Below, one piece after another: positions 33,884 to 41,610 of a stretch of 64,000 nt of DNA; the stretch's first letter is position 1; each line of letters begins with the position of its first letter. The stretch lies in NCBI GenBank assembly GCA_964389525.1, contig CAYMEX010000016.1, positions 1-64,000 on the forward strand. Direction: 5' to 3'. The notes beneath the pieces were generated by a model that saw only the letters and a program-made list of their open reading frames with translations, had not been told where the DNA came from and searched no databases. The stretch comes from JAFLTL01 sp964389525 (GTDB lineage: Bacteria > Bacteroidota > Bacteroidia > Bacteroidales > Muribaculaceae). The position numbers and the translations under genes are program-made.

Positions 33884-34867
33884 ATGAAAATAGGCAACAT
33901 AGACCTTGGAGAACGCCCTATCGGACTCGCGCCGATGGAAGACGTCACCGATCCCTCTTTCCGCCTCATATGCCGCGAACAGGGAGCCGACATGGTCTAC
34001 ACCGAGTTTGTCTCGGCCGAGGCACTTGTCCGCAACATCCCGTCGACTCTACGCAAGCTGTCGATCGACCGGGCCGAGCGTCCCGCCGCCATACAGATCT
34101 ACGGACGCGAGCCCGAGCCGATGGCCGAAGCGGCACGCATGGCTGCCGAGGCACGCCCCGACTTCATCGACATAAACTTCGGATGCCCGGTCAAGAAAGT
34201 CGCCGGAAAAGGAGCCGGAGCCGGACTCTTGCGCGACGTGCCAAAGATGCTTGAGATCACACGCGCCGTCGTCAAAGCCGTCGACCTTCCTGTCACAGTG
34301 AAGACACGCCTCGGATGGGACTGCAACAGCAAGATCATTGTCGACCTTGCCGAGCAGCTTCAGGACTGCGGCATACAGGCACTCACCGTCCACGGACGCA
34401 CGCGCTCACAGATGTACACAGGCGAAGCCGACTGGGAGGAAATCGCACGTGTCAAAGACAACCCGCGCCTCCACATCCCGCTTATAGGCAACGGCGACAT
34501 CACCACGCCCGAGAAAGCCCGCGAGGCGTTCGACCGATACGGCGTCGACGGCATACTTGTCGGACGCGCCTCCATCGGAGCACCGTGGATCTTCTCCGAG
34601 CTTCAGAATGCCGTTCATCCCGAGCGTGGCATCCCGCAGGTCGATCTTGCTGGAAAATTCGCTCTGCTCCGCCGGCAGATACTCGAAAGCGTATCGCGCA
34701 TCGACGAGTACCGCGGCATTCTCCACATACGCCGTCACCTTGCCGCCTCACCGGTGTTCAAGGGCATTCCGTCGTTCCGCCCCACACGCATCGCCATGCT
34801 GCAGGCGTCAACTCTCGACTCATTGCTCGAAATTCTCTCCGACATACAGAATACTCTCCGCACATGA
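33884..34867 (+). CDS. dusB: tRNA-dihydrouridine synthase (DusB-like)
   Basis: An FMN-dependent enzyme that reduces uridines in the tRNA D-loop. It has 327 residues from ATG 33884 (MKIGNIDLGERPIGLAPMED). The catalytic Cys101 is in NFGCPVKKV, and FMN/substrate contacts include VKTRLGWD, VHGRTR and GNGDITTPEKA. It ends with ATGA overlapping the next gene. The exact Dus subtype is inferred from overall similarity to DusB. Confidence 0.93.
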   Translation: MKIGNIDLGERPIGLAPMEDVTDPSFRLICREQGADMVYTEFVSAEALVRNIPSTLRKLSIDRAERPAAIQIYGREPEPMAEAARMAAEARPDFIDINFGCPVKKVAGKGAGAGLLRDVPKMLEITRAVVKAVDLPVTVKTRLGWDCNSKIIVDLAEQLQDCGIQALTVHGRTRSQMYTGEADWEEIARVKDNPRLHIPLIGNGDITTPEKAREAFDRYGVDGILVGRASIGAPWIFSELQNAVHPERGIPQVDLAGKFALLRRQILESVSRIDEYRGILHIRRHLAASPVFKGIPSFRPTRIAMLQASTLDSLLEILSDIQNTLRT

Positions 34868-35577
34868 AACTACGTCACATCATTCTTCCCATCGCCCTGA
34901 CAGTATCAGCAGTCACCGCCATGGCACAGTCCTCCGAGGCTCCCTACTCGGCCACTCTCGGCGAATTCACACAACTGCGCATCCGCCACAACATACCTGT
35001 CGACTACGTCTGCAGCAATGACTCGAGCGGCATCATCACTTTCAGCGGCACCAAAGAGCTTACCGAAGCACTCACATTCGACCTCTCGTCAAAAGGCAAA
35101 CTCACCATCTCGCTCGAGCCGCGCACGTTCAGCGGCAAGGTCGGACGCGTCACAGTACGCTCACGCCACCTTGTCTCGGTCGACAACGAGGGAGACTCGG
35201 CCGTGCGCGTCCTCAGCGTCAGCCCATGCCCGGTTTTCAAGGCAAAGCAGACAGGCAACGGCAACATCTCCATACGCAATATCGATGCCAATCAGGTGGA
35301 AATAGCCACCAAACTCGGTCATGGCTCAATAACCGTCAACGGCACCTGCGATGTTGCCAAGCTCAACTGCACCGGCACAGGAGCGATATCGGCAGGCGAC
35401 CTGACCGCAAAAGAGGTGAAGTGCACGGTACTCGGCACAGGCACCGTCGACTGCAATGCCTCGCAGGCGCTGTCGATAATGGGAGCCGGATCAGGGCTCG
35501 TCTACTATGCCGGTAATCCGTCCGACATCAAAAACCGCAGCGCCGGCGTGAAAATCGAGGCAATCGATCCTTTATGA
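34864..35577 (+). CDS. Secreted head-GIN domain protein (DUF2807)
   Basis: A 237-residue exported protein. A signal peptide (MKLRHIILPIALTVSAVTAMA) precedes a right-handed beta-helix-like GIN/DUF2807 domain (GNGNISIRNIDANQVEIATK, GTGAISAGDLTAKEV). Such domains occur in Bacteroidetes envelope proteins of unknown function. The start overlaps the dusB stop (ATGA) and the stop overlaps the flippase start. A longer in-frame stretch upstream lies inside dusB and is not used. Confidence 0.85.
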   Translation: MKLRHIILPIALTVSAVTAMAQSSEAPYSATLGEFTQLRIRHNIPVDYVCSNDSSGIITFSGTKELTEALTFDLSSKGKLTISLEPRTFSGKVGRVTVRSRHLVSVDNEGDSAVRVLSVSPCPVFKAKQTGNGNISIRNIDANQVEIATKLGHGSITVNGTCDVAKLNCTGTGAISAGDLTAKEVKCTVLGTGTVDCNASQALSIMGAGSGLVYYAGNPSDIKNRSAGVKIEAIDPL

Positions 35578-37058
35578 CACGACAGGGCGACATGAAGGCC
35601 CGGACGGCCGATTCCGTCAAGTGGAATATCTTTGATCGCGCCGGCACACAGATCCTCTACGGCGTCACCGGCATTATTCTGGCCCAGTTGCTCTCGGTCG
35701 AGGATTTCGCGCTCGTTGGTGCGATACTTGTATTCCAGGCTTTCGCGTCGCTCATGGTCGACAGCGGCTTCATGCCCGCACTGTTGCAGCGCAAGGCACC
35801 CACACGCCTCGACTACAGCAGCGTGCTGTGGTTCAACATCCTGGCCGCCGTCGTCATCTACATCATCCTCTTTTTCGCCGCTCCGCTCATCGCGCGGTGC
35901 TATGGCGGAGAAATGCGCCTCGTCCCGCTGGCGAGGGTCATGTTTCTTTCGTTCATTATCAACGCTACCGCGCTCGTCCCGGCCAACCGCTTCAACAAGC
36001 AGCTCAACCTCCGCCCGGTGGCCATGGCCAATGCCGCCGGACTCATAGCAGGAGCCGCTGTAGGCATATGGGGCGCGTTTGCCGGATATGGCGCATGGGC
36101 GCTTGTCTGGCAGACACTCACACTCGGAGCCGTAAAAAGCATCTTTCTCTGGACTGCCGCCGACTGGCGACCGATGATGCGCATGTCATGGACCTCGCTC
36201 CGCAGCTTCATGGCCGTCGGAGGCTCCATGCTCTTCACATCATTTCTCAACACCGTTTTCCAGAACATCTACTCCTTTATCATCGGCAACCGCATAGGCA
36301 TGACGCCGCTCGGATGCTACACACAGGCCGACAAATGGAGTAAAATGGGCATAATGTCGCTCGTGCAGGTCTTCCAGTCCTCATTTATGCCAGCCTTGTC
36401 CGACGCGCAGAACGAGCCGGAGCGTTTTTCGGCAATAGCCCGACGGCTCAACCGCTTCACCGCCTATGTCACATTCCCGGCAATGGTTTTTCTGGCAGTC
36501 ATGGCGCTCCCGGTCTTTAATTCACTGTTCGGCCCGAAGTGGGATGCTGCCGTTCCGCTTTTTCAGCTTCTACTTGTGCGCGGCATATTCTATCTGATAA
36601 CCACGTCTTACAACAACTACATCGTCGCACGCGGATGCGCACGGCTTATCGTCAAAGTCGAGATAGTCCGTGATCTCACTGCCTTTGCCGCCCTTGTAGC
36701 CACATTACCCTTCCTCGGTTTTGAAATAGAGGGCATCCCGTTCGCCGGAGTGCAGCTGATGCTTGCCGGACAGATACTTGCTGCCGTTGTGGCATGGGTC
36801 TACACCCTCTTCCTCTCGGCAAAGACTTCTGCCTCCACTCCACGCGCTTTCATCGCCGACGCGCTCCCGAGCTTCTTCTGCACAGTCGTCGCTGCGGTTC
36901 CGGCCGTCGCGCTGCTTCACACATCACTCTCCTCATGGCTTGTGTTCCCGTTGCAGGCCGTTGCGTCACTGACGGTCTACATACTGCTTAACGCCATTTC
37001 GCGATCCGCCATACAGCGCGACGTATTCGCAATAGCCCGCTCACGGTTCAAAAAATAA
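35574..37058 (+). CDS. Lipopolysaccharide/oligosaccharide flippase (MOP/PST family)
   Basis: A 494-residue polytopic membrane protein with about 12-14 helices. Seen: KWNIFDRAGTQILYGVTGI at the N-terminus, LSVEDFALVGAILVFQAFA, and GMTPLGCYTQADKWSKM in the middle, typical of Wzx/TuaB-like polysaccharide exporters. It probably moves an undecaprenyl-linked glycan across the inner membrane. It overlaps the GIN gene (ATGA). No glycosyltransferase genes lie beside it, so the glycan cannot be named. Confidence 0.9.
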   Translation: MTRQGDMKARTADSVKWNIFDRAGTQILYGVTGIILAQLLSVEDFALVGAILVFQAFASLMVDSGFMPALLQRKAPTRLDYSSVLWFNILAAVVIYIILFFAAPLIARCYGGEMRLVPLARVMFLSFIINATALVPANRFNKQLNLRPVAMANAAGLIAGAAVGIWGAFAGYGAWALVWQTLTLGAVKSIFLWTAADWRPMMRMSWTSLRSFMAVGGSMLFTSFLNTVFQNIYSFIIGNRIGMTPLGCYTQADKWSKMGIMSLVQVFQSSFMPALSDAQNEPERFSAIARRLNRFTAYVTFPAMVFLAVMALPVFNSLFGPKWDAAVPLFQLLLVRGIFYLITTSYNNYIVARGCARLIVKVEIVRDLTAFAALVATLPFLGFEIEGIPFAGVQLMLAGQILAAVVAWVYTLFLSAKTSASTPRAFIADALPSFFCTVVAAVPAVALLHTSLSSWLVFPLQAVASLTVYILLNAISRSAIQRDVFAIARSRFKK

Positions 37059-37065
37059 AGAAACA

Positions 37066-38079
37066 ATGAAAAAGACATACACCCTTCTGGGCATCCTCCT
37101 GCTCTCCTTCTCTTCTGCATTCGGTCGCGGTTTCACAGAAAAAGATCTGACTGTGAAAACAGCCGACGGCATCGCCATGGGTGCAACCCTCACATCACCG
37201 TCATCGCCGCGGGCTGCCCTGCTGCTTGCCACAGGCAGCGGCACACAGAACCGCGACGAGGAGGTCGTAGGCAAGAAGCCGTTTAAGACGATTGCCGAGT
37301 TTCTTTCTGACAACGGCTACGCCGTGCTGCGTGTCGACGACCGTGGCATCGCGTCGCCCGAATCCGCACGCACGGCCACAATGCAGACCGACGTCGACGA
37401 CATACTCGCCGTATACGCGCTCCTCGACTCCATCTACCCTGACCTGCCAAAAGGCATACTCGGACACTCGTCGGGAGCGGCATGTGCCATACGCATAGGC
37501 GCACGGCATGAAGGCGTCGGTTTTGTCATAGCTCTGGCCGCACCGGCATGGAGCGGCGACTCGACCTCGATGGCGCAGAACCGCGCTATCGCGACAATGA
37601 TGACCGGCCGATGGGATGGCGAGAAGCTGCAGCGCAAGATCCTCGACATTGCCAAGTCGGGGGCGCCCGAAATCACCGCACGCGCCATGATCACGATGGC
37701 ATTCAGCGAGACGCTCGGTGCAGCCGCCGACAATCAGCAGGTGCAGAATCAGGTACAGCAGCAGATATCAGGCGTTCTATCGCCCTGGTTCCGTTCGATG
37801 CTCCGCTACGATCCATCCGACGACATAAGGTCGATCAGCATACCATGTCTTGCGCTCAACGGCAGCAAAGACATTCAGGTGCTCCCGGCCAATCTCGAGA
37901 CGATGCACGAGCTCAACCCCGCCATAGAGACGCGGCTCATGCAGAACCACAACCATCTGTTTCAGGTATGCACGACAGGCATGGTGCAGGAGTATGCCAC
38001 TCTGCCCGGCGACATAAGCGACGAGACACTTAAAGCGATCCTCTCATGGCTCGAGAGAGTCGTGCCATCATCAAAGTGA
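37066..38079 (+). CDS. Exported alpha/beta hydrolase (S33 peptidase/esterase type)
   Basis: A 337-residue hydrolase with a signal peptide (MKKTYTLLGILLLSFSSAFG). Seen: the oxyanion region LLLATGSGTQNRDEEV, the nucleophile Ser135 in GHSSG (133-137), a catalytic Asp candidate in LALNGSKDIQV, and His in NHNHLF near residue 313. It resembles EstA-like periplasmic hydrolases of Bacteroidetes. Last gene of the plus-strand run; its stop overlaps that of the convergent GNAT gene by 9 bases. Confidence 0.9.
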   Translation: MKKTYTLLGILLLSFSSAFGRGFTEKDLTVKTADGIAMGATLTSPSSPRAALLLATGSGTQNRDEEVVGKKPFKTIAEFLSDNGYAVLRVDDRGIASPESARTATMQTDVDDILAVYALLDSIYPDLPKGILGHSSGAACAIRIGARHEGVGFVIALAAPAWSGDSTSMAQNRAIATMMTGRWDGEKLQRKILDIAKSGAPEITARAMITMAFSETLGAAADNQQVQNQVQQQISGVLSPWFRSMLRYDPSDDIRSISIPCLALNGSKDIQVLPANLETMHELNPAIETRLMQNHNHLFQVCTTGMVQEYATLPGDISDETLKAILSWLERVVPSSK

Positions 38080-38577
38080 TAATATCTTGACATAAACCTT
38101 TATGTCGTGGTAACGGCCGCCTGTGCGGGCGCACTCTTTCATCACCCCCGACAGCGCATAGCCCTGCGCCTCAAACGCCGCGCAGCTTGCCTTGTTCTCA
38201 CTCAGGCAGTATGCAGCGAGTGTGTGCAGCCCCAGCGTGTCGGCCGCATACCGTCCGATCGCCTCAAGACTCGCGCGTCCCGTCCCCTTTCCACGATAAC
38301 CGGCATCGATATATATACCTACCGAAGCCCGGCGGTTATAAAGATCAATATCATAGAGATCGACCGTACCGACGGCCTCACCGTCTGCCGTGACCATCAT
38401 CCTCACCGCACCGGCCGTGGCCGGATTGGCGTCGTAATTGTTCACATACTCCCATATCTGGAAGCGCGACAGAGGCGCATGAGCCCAGTGTCCGTGCAGA
38501 CCGCCCTCCGGGTCATTCTCCCACATATAGAGGCGGTCAACATCATCAGGCTCGGGGGCACGCAGCTTTATCGTCAT
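38071..38577 (-). CDS. GNAT N-acetyltransferase
   Basis: A 168-residue acetyltransferase of the RimJ/RimL or spermidine-acetyltransferase-like group. Seen: IKLRAPEPDDVDRLYMWEND at the N-terminus, VGIYIDAGYRGKGTGRASLEAI (acetyl-CoA loop) and NKASCAAFEAQGYALSGVM. The start overlaps the recR stop by 4 bases (ATGA), so it is translated with recR. Substrate unknown. Confidence 0.9.
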   Translation of the reverse strand: MTIKLRAPEPDDVDRLYMWENDPEGGLHGHWAHAPLSRFQIWEYVNNYDANPATAGAVRMMVTADGEAVGTVDLYDIDLYNRRASVGIYIDAGYRGKGTGRASLEAIGRYAADTLGLHTLAAYCLSENKASCAAFEAQGYALSGVMKECARTGGRYHDIKVYVKILSL

Positions 38578-39194
38578 ATCGAATCACTGAAAAGTGTACG
38601 ACCCATGAGCGAACGCCCGAGAGTGATCTCGTCGGTATATTCAAGATCATTTCCAACGGCAAGACCGCGTGCGAGCTGCGTAACCTTCACGTTTGCCGAC
38701 CCGAGGCGACGGAAGATGTAGAACCCTGTCGTCTCCCCCTCCATGGTCGCGCTCAGAGCCATTATAACCTCGTCGACCTCGCCGCTGTTTTTCACACGCT
38801 CCACAAGCGAGTCGATCTGAAGCTGATCGGGGCCGACACCGTCGATTGGCGAAATCAGGCCGCCAAGCACATGATACACACCCTGATACTGGCGTGTATT
38901 CTCTATAGCCATGACATCTTTCACCGACTCCACCACGCACACCGTCCGGTGATCGCGCATCGGGTTAGCGCATATCGGACACTGATCATCTTCCGATATA
39001 TTATGACATGTGTTGCAGTATTTTATACCGGTGCAGAGATTTATCAGCGACTCGCCCAACGCCACACCCACCGTCTTGTCCTGACGCAGAAGATGAAGCG
39101 CAAGCCGCAGAGCGGTCTTACGCCCCACGCCCGGCAGACGCGAAAGCTCGGTCACCGCCGATTCAAGCAGTCCGGAGTCATATTCCTGTTCCAT
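38574..39194 (-). CDS. recR: Recombination mediator RecR
   Basis: A DNA-repair protein that works with RecO (and RecF) to load RecA onto gaps. It has 206 residues from ATG 39194. Seen: the helix-hairpin-helix LSRLPGVGRKTALRLALHLL (18-37), a Cys4 zinc finger (C60, C63, C72, C75) and the Toprim strand VCVVESVKDVMAIENT. A TAAATTTG -7 element ends only 5 bases before the ATG, so the transcript may be leaderless. Confidence 0.95.
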   Translation of the reverse strand: MEQEYDSGLLESAVTELSRLPGVGRKTALRLALHLLRQDKTVGVALGESLINLCTGIKYCNTCHNISEDDQCPICANPMRDHRTVCVVESVKDVMAIENTRQYQGVYHVLGGLISPIDGVGPDQLQIDSLVERVKNSGEVDEVIMALSATMEGETTGFYIFRRLGSANVKVTQLARGLAVGNDLEYTDEITLGRSLMGRTLFSDSI

Positions 39195-39199
39195 GTCCG

Positions 39200-39207
39200 C
39201 AAATTTA
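39200..39207 (-). promoter_or_regulatory. -7 element almost touching the recR start
   Basis: Minus strand TAAATTTG, 5 bases before ATG 39194. If real, transcription starts at or beside the ATG. Confidence 0.45.
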
Positions 39208-39225
39208 CACCATTCCCACCATTCA

Positions 39226-39260
39226 CAAAAAAGAGCGCCCCGCAATTTGCAGGACGCCCG
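39226..39260 (-). terminator. Terminator of htpG
   Basis: Minus strand GCGTCCTGC, loop AAATT, GCGGGGCGC (9-bp stem with G-T pairs), then TCTTTTTTG. It begins about 35 bases after the htpG stop and lies directly upstream of recR. Confidence 0.8.
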
Positions 39261-39290
39261 GTTATAATTTTTCGTAATAACTCTTTATGC

Positions 39291-41342
39291 TTACTTCAGC
39301 AGGCTGAACGAGCGGCTGATGAATTTGCCGAGGTCGGCACCGGTCAGAAGTCCATTGGCAAGCAGTGCAAGATCGATCATCTGCCTTATCTGCTCCTTGC
39401 CGTCGGCATAACCCTTCACGGCGGCCTCCTCATCCTTGCGGGCCTTGTCAACCTCCGCCTCGAGGGCCTCCGACTTCTTCTGATCCTCGTCGCTCATCTT
39501 ACCGTCTTTGGCCGAAGCGCGAAGTTCGGCGATCTCCTTGTTCTTGTCGGCGATAGTGTTCGACAGAGGCTCGACCGTAGCTTTCAGGGCCTCCAGTGCA
39601 TCCTTGCCTATCGACTTCACCAGTGGATTCTCCGTGTTGACGACCAGATTGTAGCTGTCGGGCAGCTCACCGTAGAAATTCATTCCCGGCTGCAGTGCCG
39701 ACATCTCCTTCATGCGGCGCATATACTCGTTCTGAGTCACCATCACGGGCGCGTCGCTCTCCTTCATGGCCTCGAACACCACAAGGAACTGTGCCTTTTC
39801 AACCTTCGGTATCTGGGTCGAGAACGCAGTGGTCATTATACTGCGCTCCATGTCGCTCATTTCAACAGCCTTTTTCGACTCCTTCTGTATGAGATTGTCG
39901 ATGATGTCGCTGTCGACTCTCACTATACGTGTCTTCTCGAGTTTCTGCTCAAGTAGCCCGATGAAGTGCGAGTCAAGCTGTCCGTCCATCACGAGCACAT
40001 TGTAGCCGCGGCTTTCGGCAGTCTGTATGTAGGCATACTGCGCCGTGACGTCAGTCGCATACAGATAGACCACATTCCCCTCCTTGTCGGTCTGCTCAGG
40101 CTCTACAAGAGTGCGGTATTCCTCAATAGTGTAATATTTGTTCTGTGTGTCCTTCAGAAGCATGAACTTCATCGCAGCCTCACAGAATTTCTCGTCGGTG
40201 AGCATGCCGTACTCAATGAAGATCTTTATATCGTCCCACTTCTGCTCGTAGTCGGCGCGGTCGGTGCGGAATATCTCATCAAGACGCGATGCCACCTTCT
40301 TGGTGATGTAACCCGATATCTTCTTCACCGCCGAGTCGCTTTGCAGATAGCTGCGCGACACATTAAGCGGTATGTCGGGCGAGTCTATGACGCCCTGCAG
40401 CAGCATCATGAACTCAGGCACAACACCCTCCACCGAGTCGGTCACAAACACCTGGTTGCAGTAAAGCTGTATGCGGTTCTTGTTGATCTCGAAGTTGTTT
40501 TTAATCTTCGGGAAATACAGTATGCCGGTCAGTTTGAAAGGATAGTCTACATTGAGGTGGATCCAGAAAAGAGGATCATCCTGGCCGGGATAGAGGTCGT
40601 GATAGAACTTCAGGTAATCCTCACGCGTCAGATCCGACGGCTTACGTGTCCATGCCGGCTCAGTGATGTTTATCACATTGTCGCGGTCGGTGTCGACATA
40701 CTTGCCGTCCTTCCACTCCTTCTCCCTGCCCGACACCACCGGCACAGGCAGGAAGCGGCAGTACTTCTTCAGAAGACCGTCGATGCGGCTCTGATCAAGA
40801 AACTCCTTATTCTCGTCATCGATATACAGGACTATGTCGGTTCCGCGCTCCTTCTTGTCGGCAGCCTCCATCGTGTACTCAGGCGAGCCGTCGCACACCC
40901 ACTTCACAGCCTCGGCACCGTCCTTATATGACAGCGACACGATCTCCACCTTCTTGGCCACCATGAAAGCCGAGTAGAAACCGAGACCGAAGTGACCGAT
41001 GATAGCATTGGCGTTGTCCTTGAACTTCTCGAGAAACTCCTCGGCGCCCGAGAATGCGATCTGGTTGATATATTTGTCGATCTCCTCCGATGTCATGCCT
41101 ATGCCATGATCGCTCACGGTGAGAGTGCCAGCCTCCTTGTCGACTGTCACCTTCACGCTCATGTCATTCATGTCGCCCTTGAAGTCGCCGAACGACGAAA
41201 GCGTCTTCAGCTTCTGGGTCGCATCGATAGCATTGGAGACAAGCTCACGCAAAAAAATCTCGTTATCGCTGTAAAGAAACTTCTTGATGACGGGGAAAAT
41301 GTTTTCGGTTGTTACCCCGATCTTTCCTGATTGCTTTGACAT
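39291..41342 (-). CDS. htpG: Chaperone HtpG (Hsp90 family)
   Basis: An ATP-dependent cytoplasmic chaperone. It has 683 residues, slightly longer than E. coli HtpG (624). Seen: the N-terminal GHKL ATPase motifs ELVSNAIDATQKL, SDHGIGMTSEEI and GHFGLGFYSAFMV; the middle domain (PLFWIHLNVDYPF, VFVTDSVEGVVPEFM, PLNVSRSYLQ); and a C-terminal dimerisation part with a charged insert (SAKDGKMSDEDQKKSEALEA). It is monocistronic with a clear terminator. A weak TAAATCTG box lies at 41364-41371. Confidence 0.97.
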   Translation of the reverse strand: MSKQSGKIGVTTENIFPVIKKFLYSDNEIFLRELVSNAIDATQKLKTLSSFGDFKGDMNDMSVKVTVDKEAGTLTVSDHGIGMTSEEIDKYINQIAFSGAEEFLEKFKDNANAIIGHFGLGFYSAFMVAKKVEIVSLSYKDGAEAVKWVCDGSPEYTMEAADKKERGTDIVLYIDDENKEFLDQSRIDGLLKKYCRFLPVPVVSGREKEWKDGKYVDTDRDNVINITEPAWTRKPSDLTREDYLKFYHDLYPGQDDPLFWIHLNVDYPFKLTGILYFPKIKNNFEINKNRIQLYCNQVFVTDSVEGVVPEFMMLLQGVIDSPDIPLNVSRSYLQSDSAVKKISGYITKKVASRLDEIFRTDRADYEQKWDDIKIFIEYGMLTDEKFCEAAMKFMLLKDTQNKYYTIEEYRTLVEPEQTDKEGNVVYLYATDVTAQYAYIQTAESRGYNVLVMDGQLDSHFIGLLEQKLEKTRIVRVDSDIIDNLIQKESKKAVEMSDMERSIMTTAFSTQIPKVEKAQFLVVFEAMKESDAPVMVTQNEYMRRMKEMSALQPGMNFYGELPDSYNLVVNTENPLVKSIGKDALEALKATVEPLSNTIADKNKEIAELRASAKDGKMSDEDQKKSEALEAEVDKARKDEEAAVKGYADGKEQIRQMIDLALLANGLLTGADLGKFISRSFSLLK

Positions 41343-41576
41343 ATATCTTAGATTTTTTATTATCAGATTTACTTACTACTGATAACAACCCTGCAAAAAG
41401 AATGCCACTGCCATCCCCTGTCATATTTTCCTAAAAAATGTTACCGCCTGTCATCCCCCCTCCCCACCACCCGAGACACACCCACAGCCGGGCACCGCGC
41501 GGCGCGACGTTATCGTAAGCCCCTGGAGCCGTGATAAAAAATATACATAATTTTTTTTATATTAGAGTATTATGCT

Positions 41577-41584
41577 TAGATTTG
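41577..41584 (+). promoter_or_regulatory. -7 element of the outer-membrane barrel gene
   Basis: TAGATTTG, 26 bases before ATG 41611. It is preceded by an A/T-rich run (about 41535-41565) but no clear TTTG. The 268-base gap 41343-41610 also holds a GC-rich stretch (41460-41510) in which I see no gene. Confidence 0.5.
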
Positions 41585-41610
41585 TAGAAATAAGCCTAAC
41601 CGTATAAAGT

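Noticed and set aside
34315..34863. Long upstream extension of the GIN-domain frame
   Set aside because: It lies entirely inside dusB in another frame. The ATG at 34864 gives a proper signal peptide and an ATGA overlap.
41460..41520. GC-rich, C-run segment upstream of the outer-membrane barrel gene
   Set aside because: It has no open frame, clear hairpin with T-tract or promoter element; it is noted as unexplained composition only.
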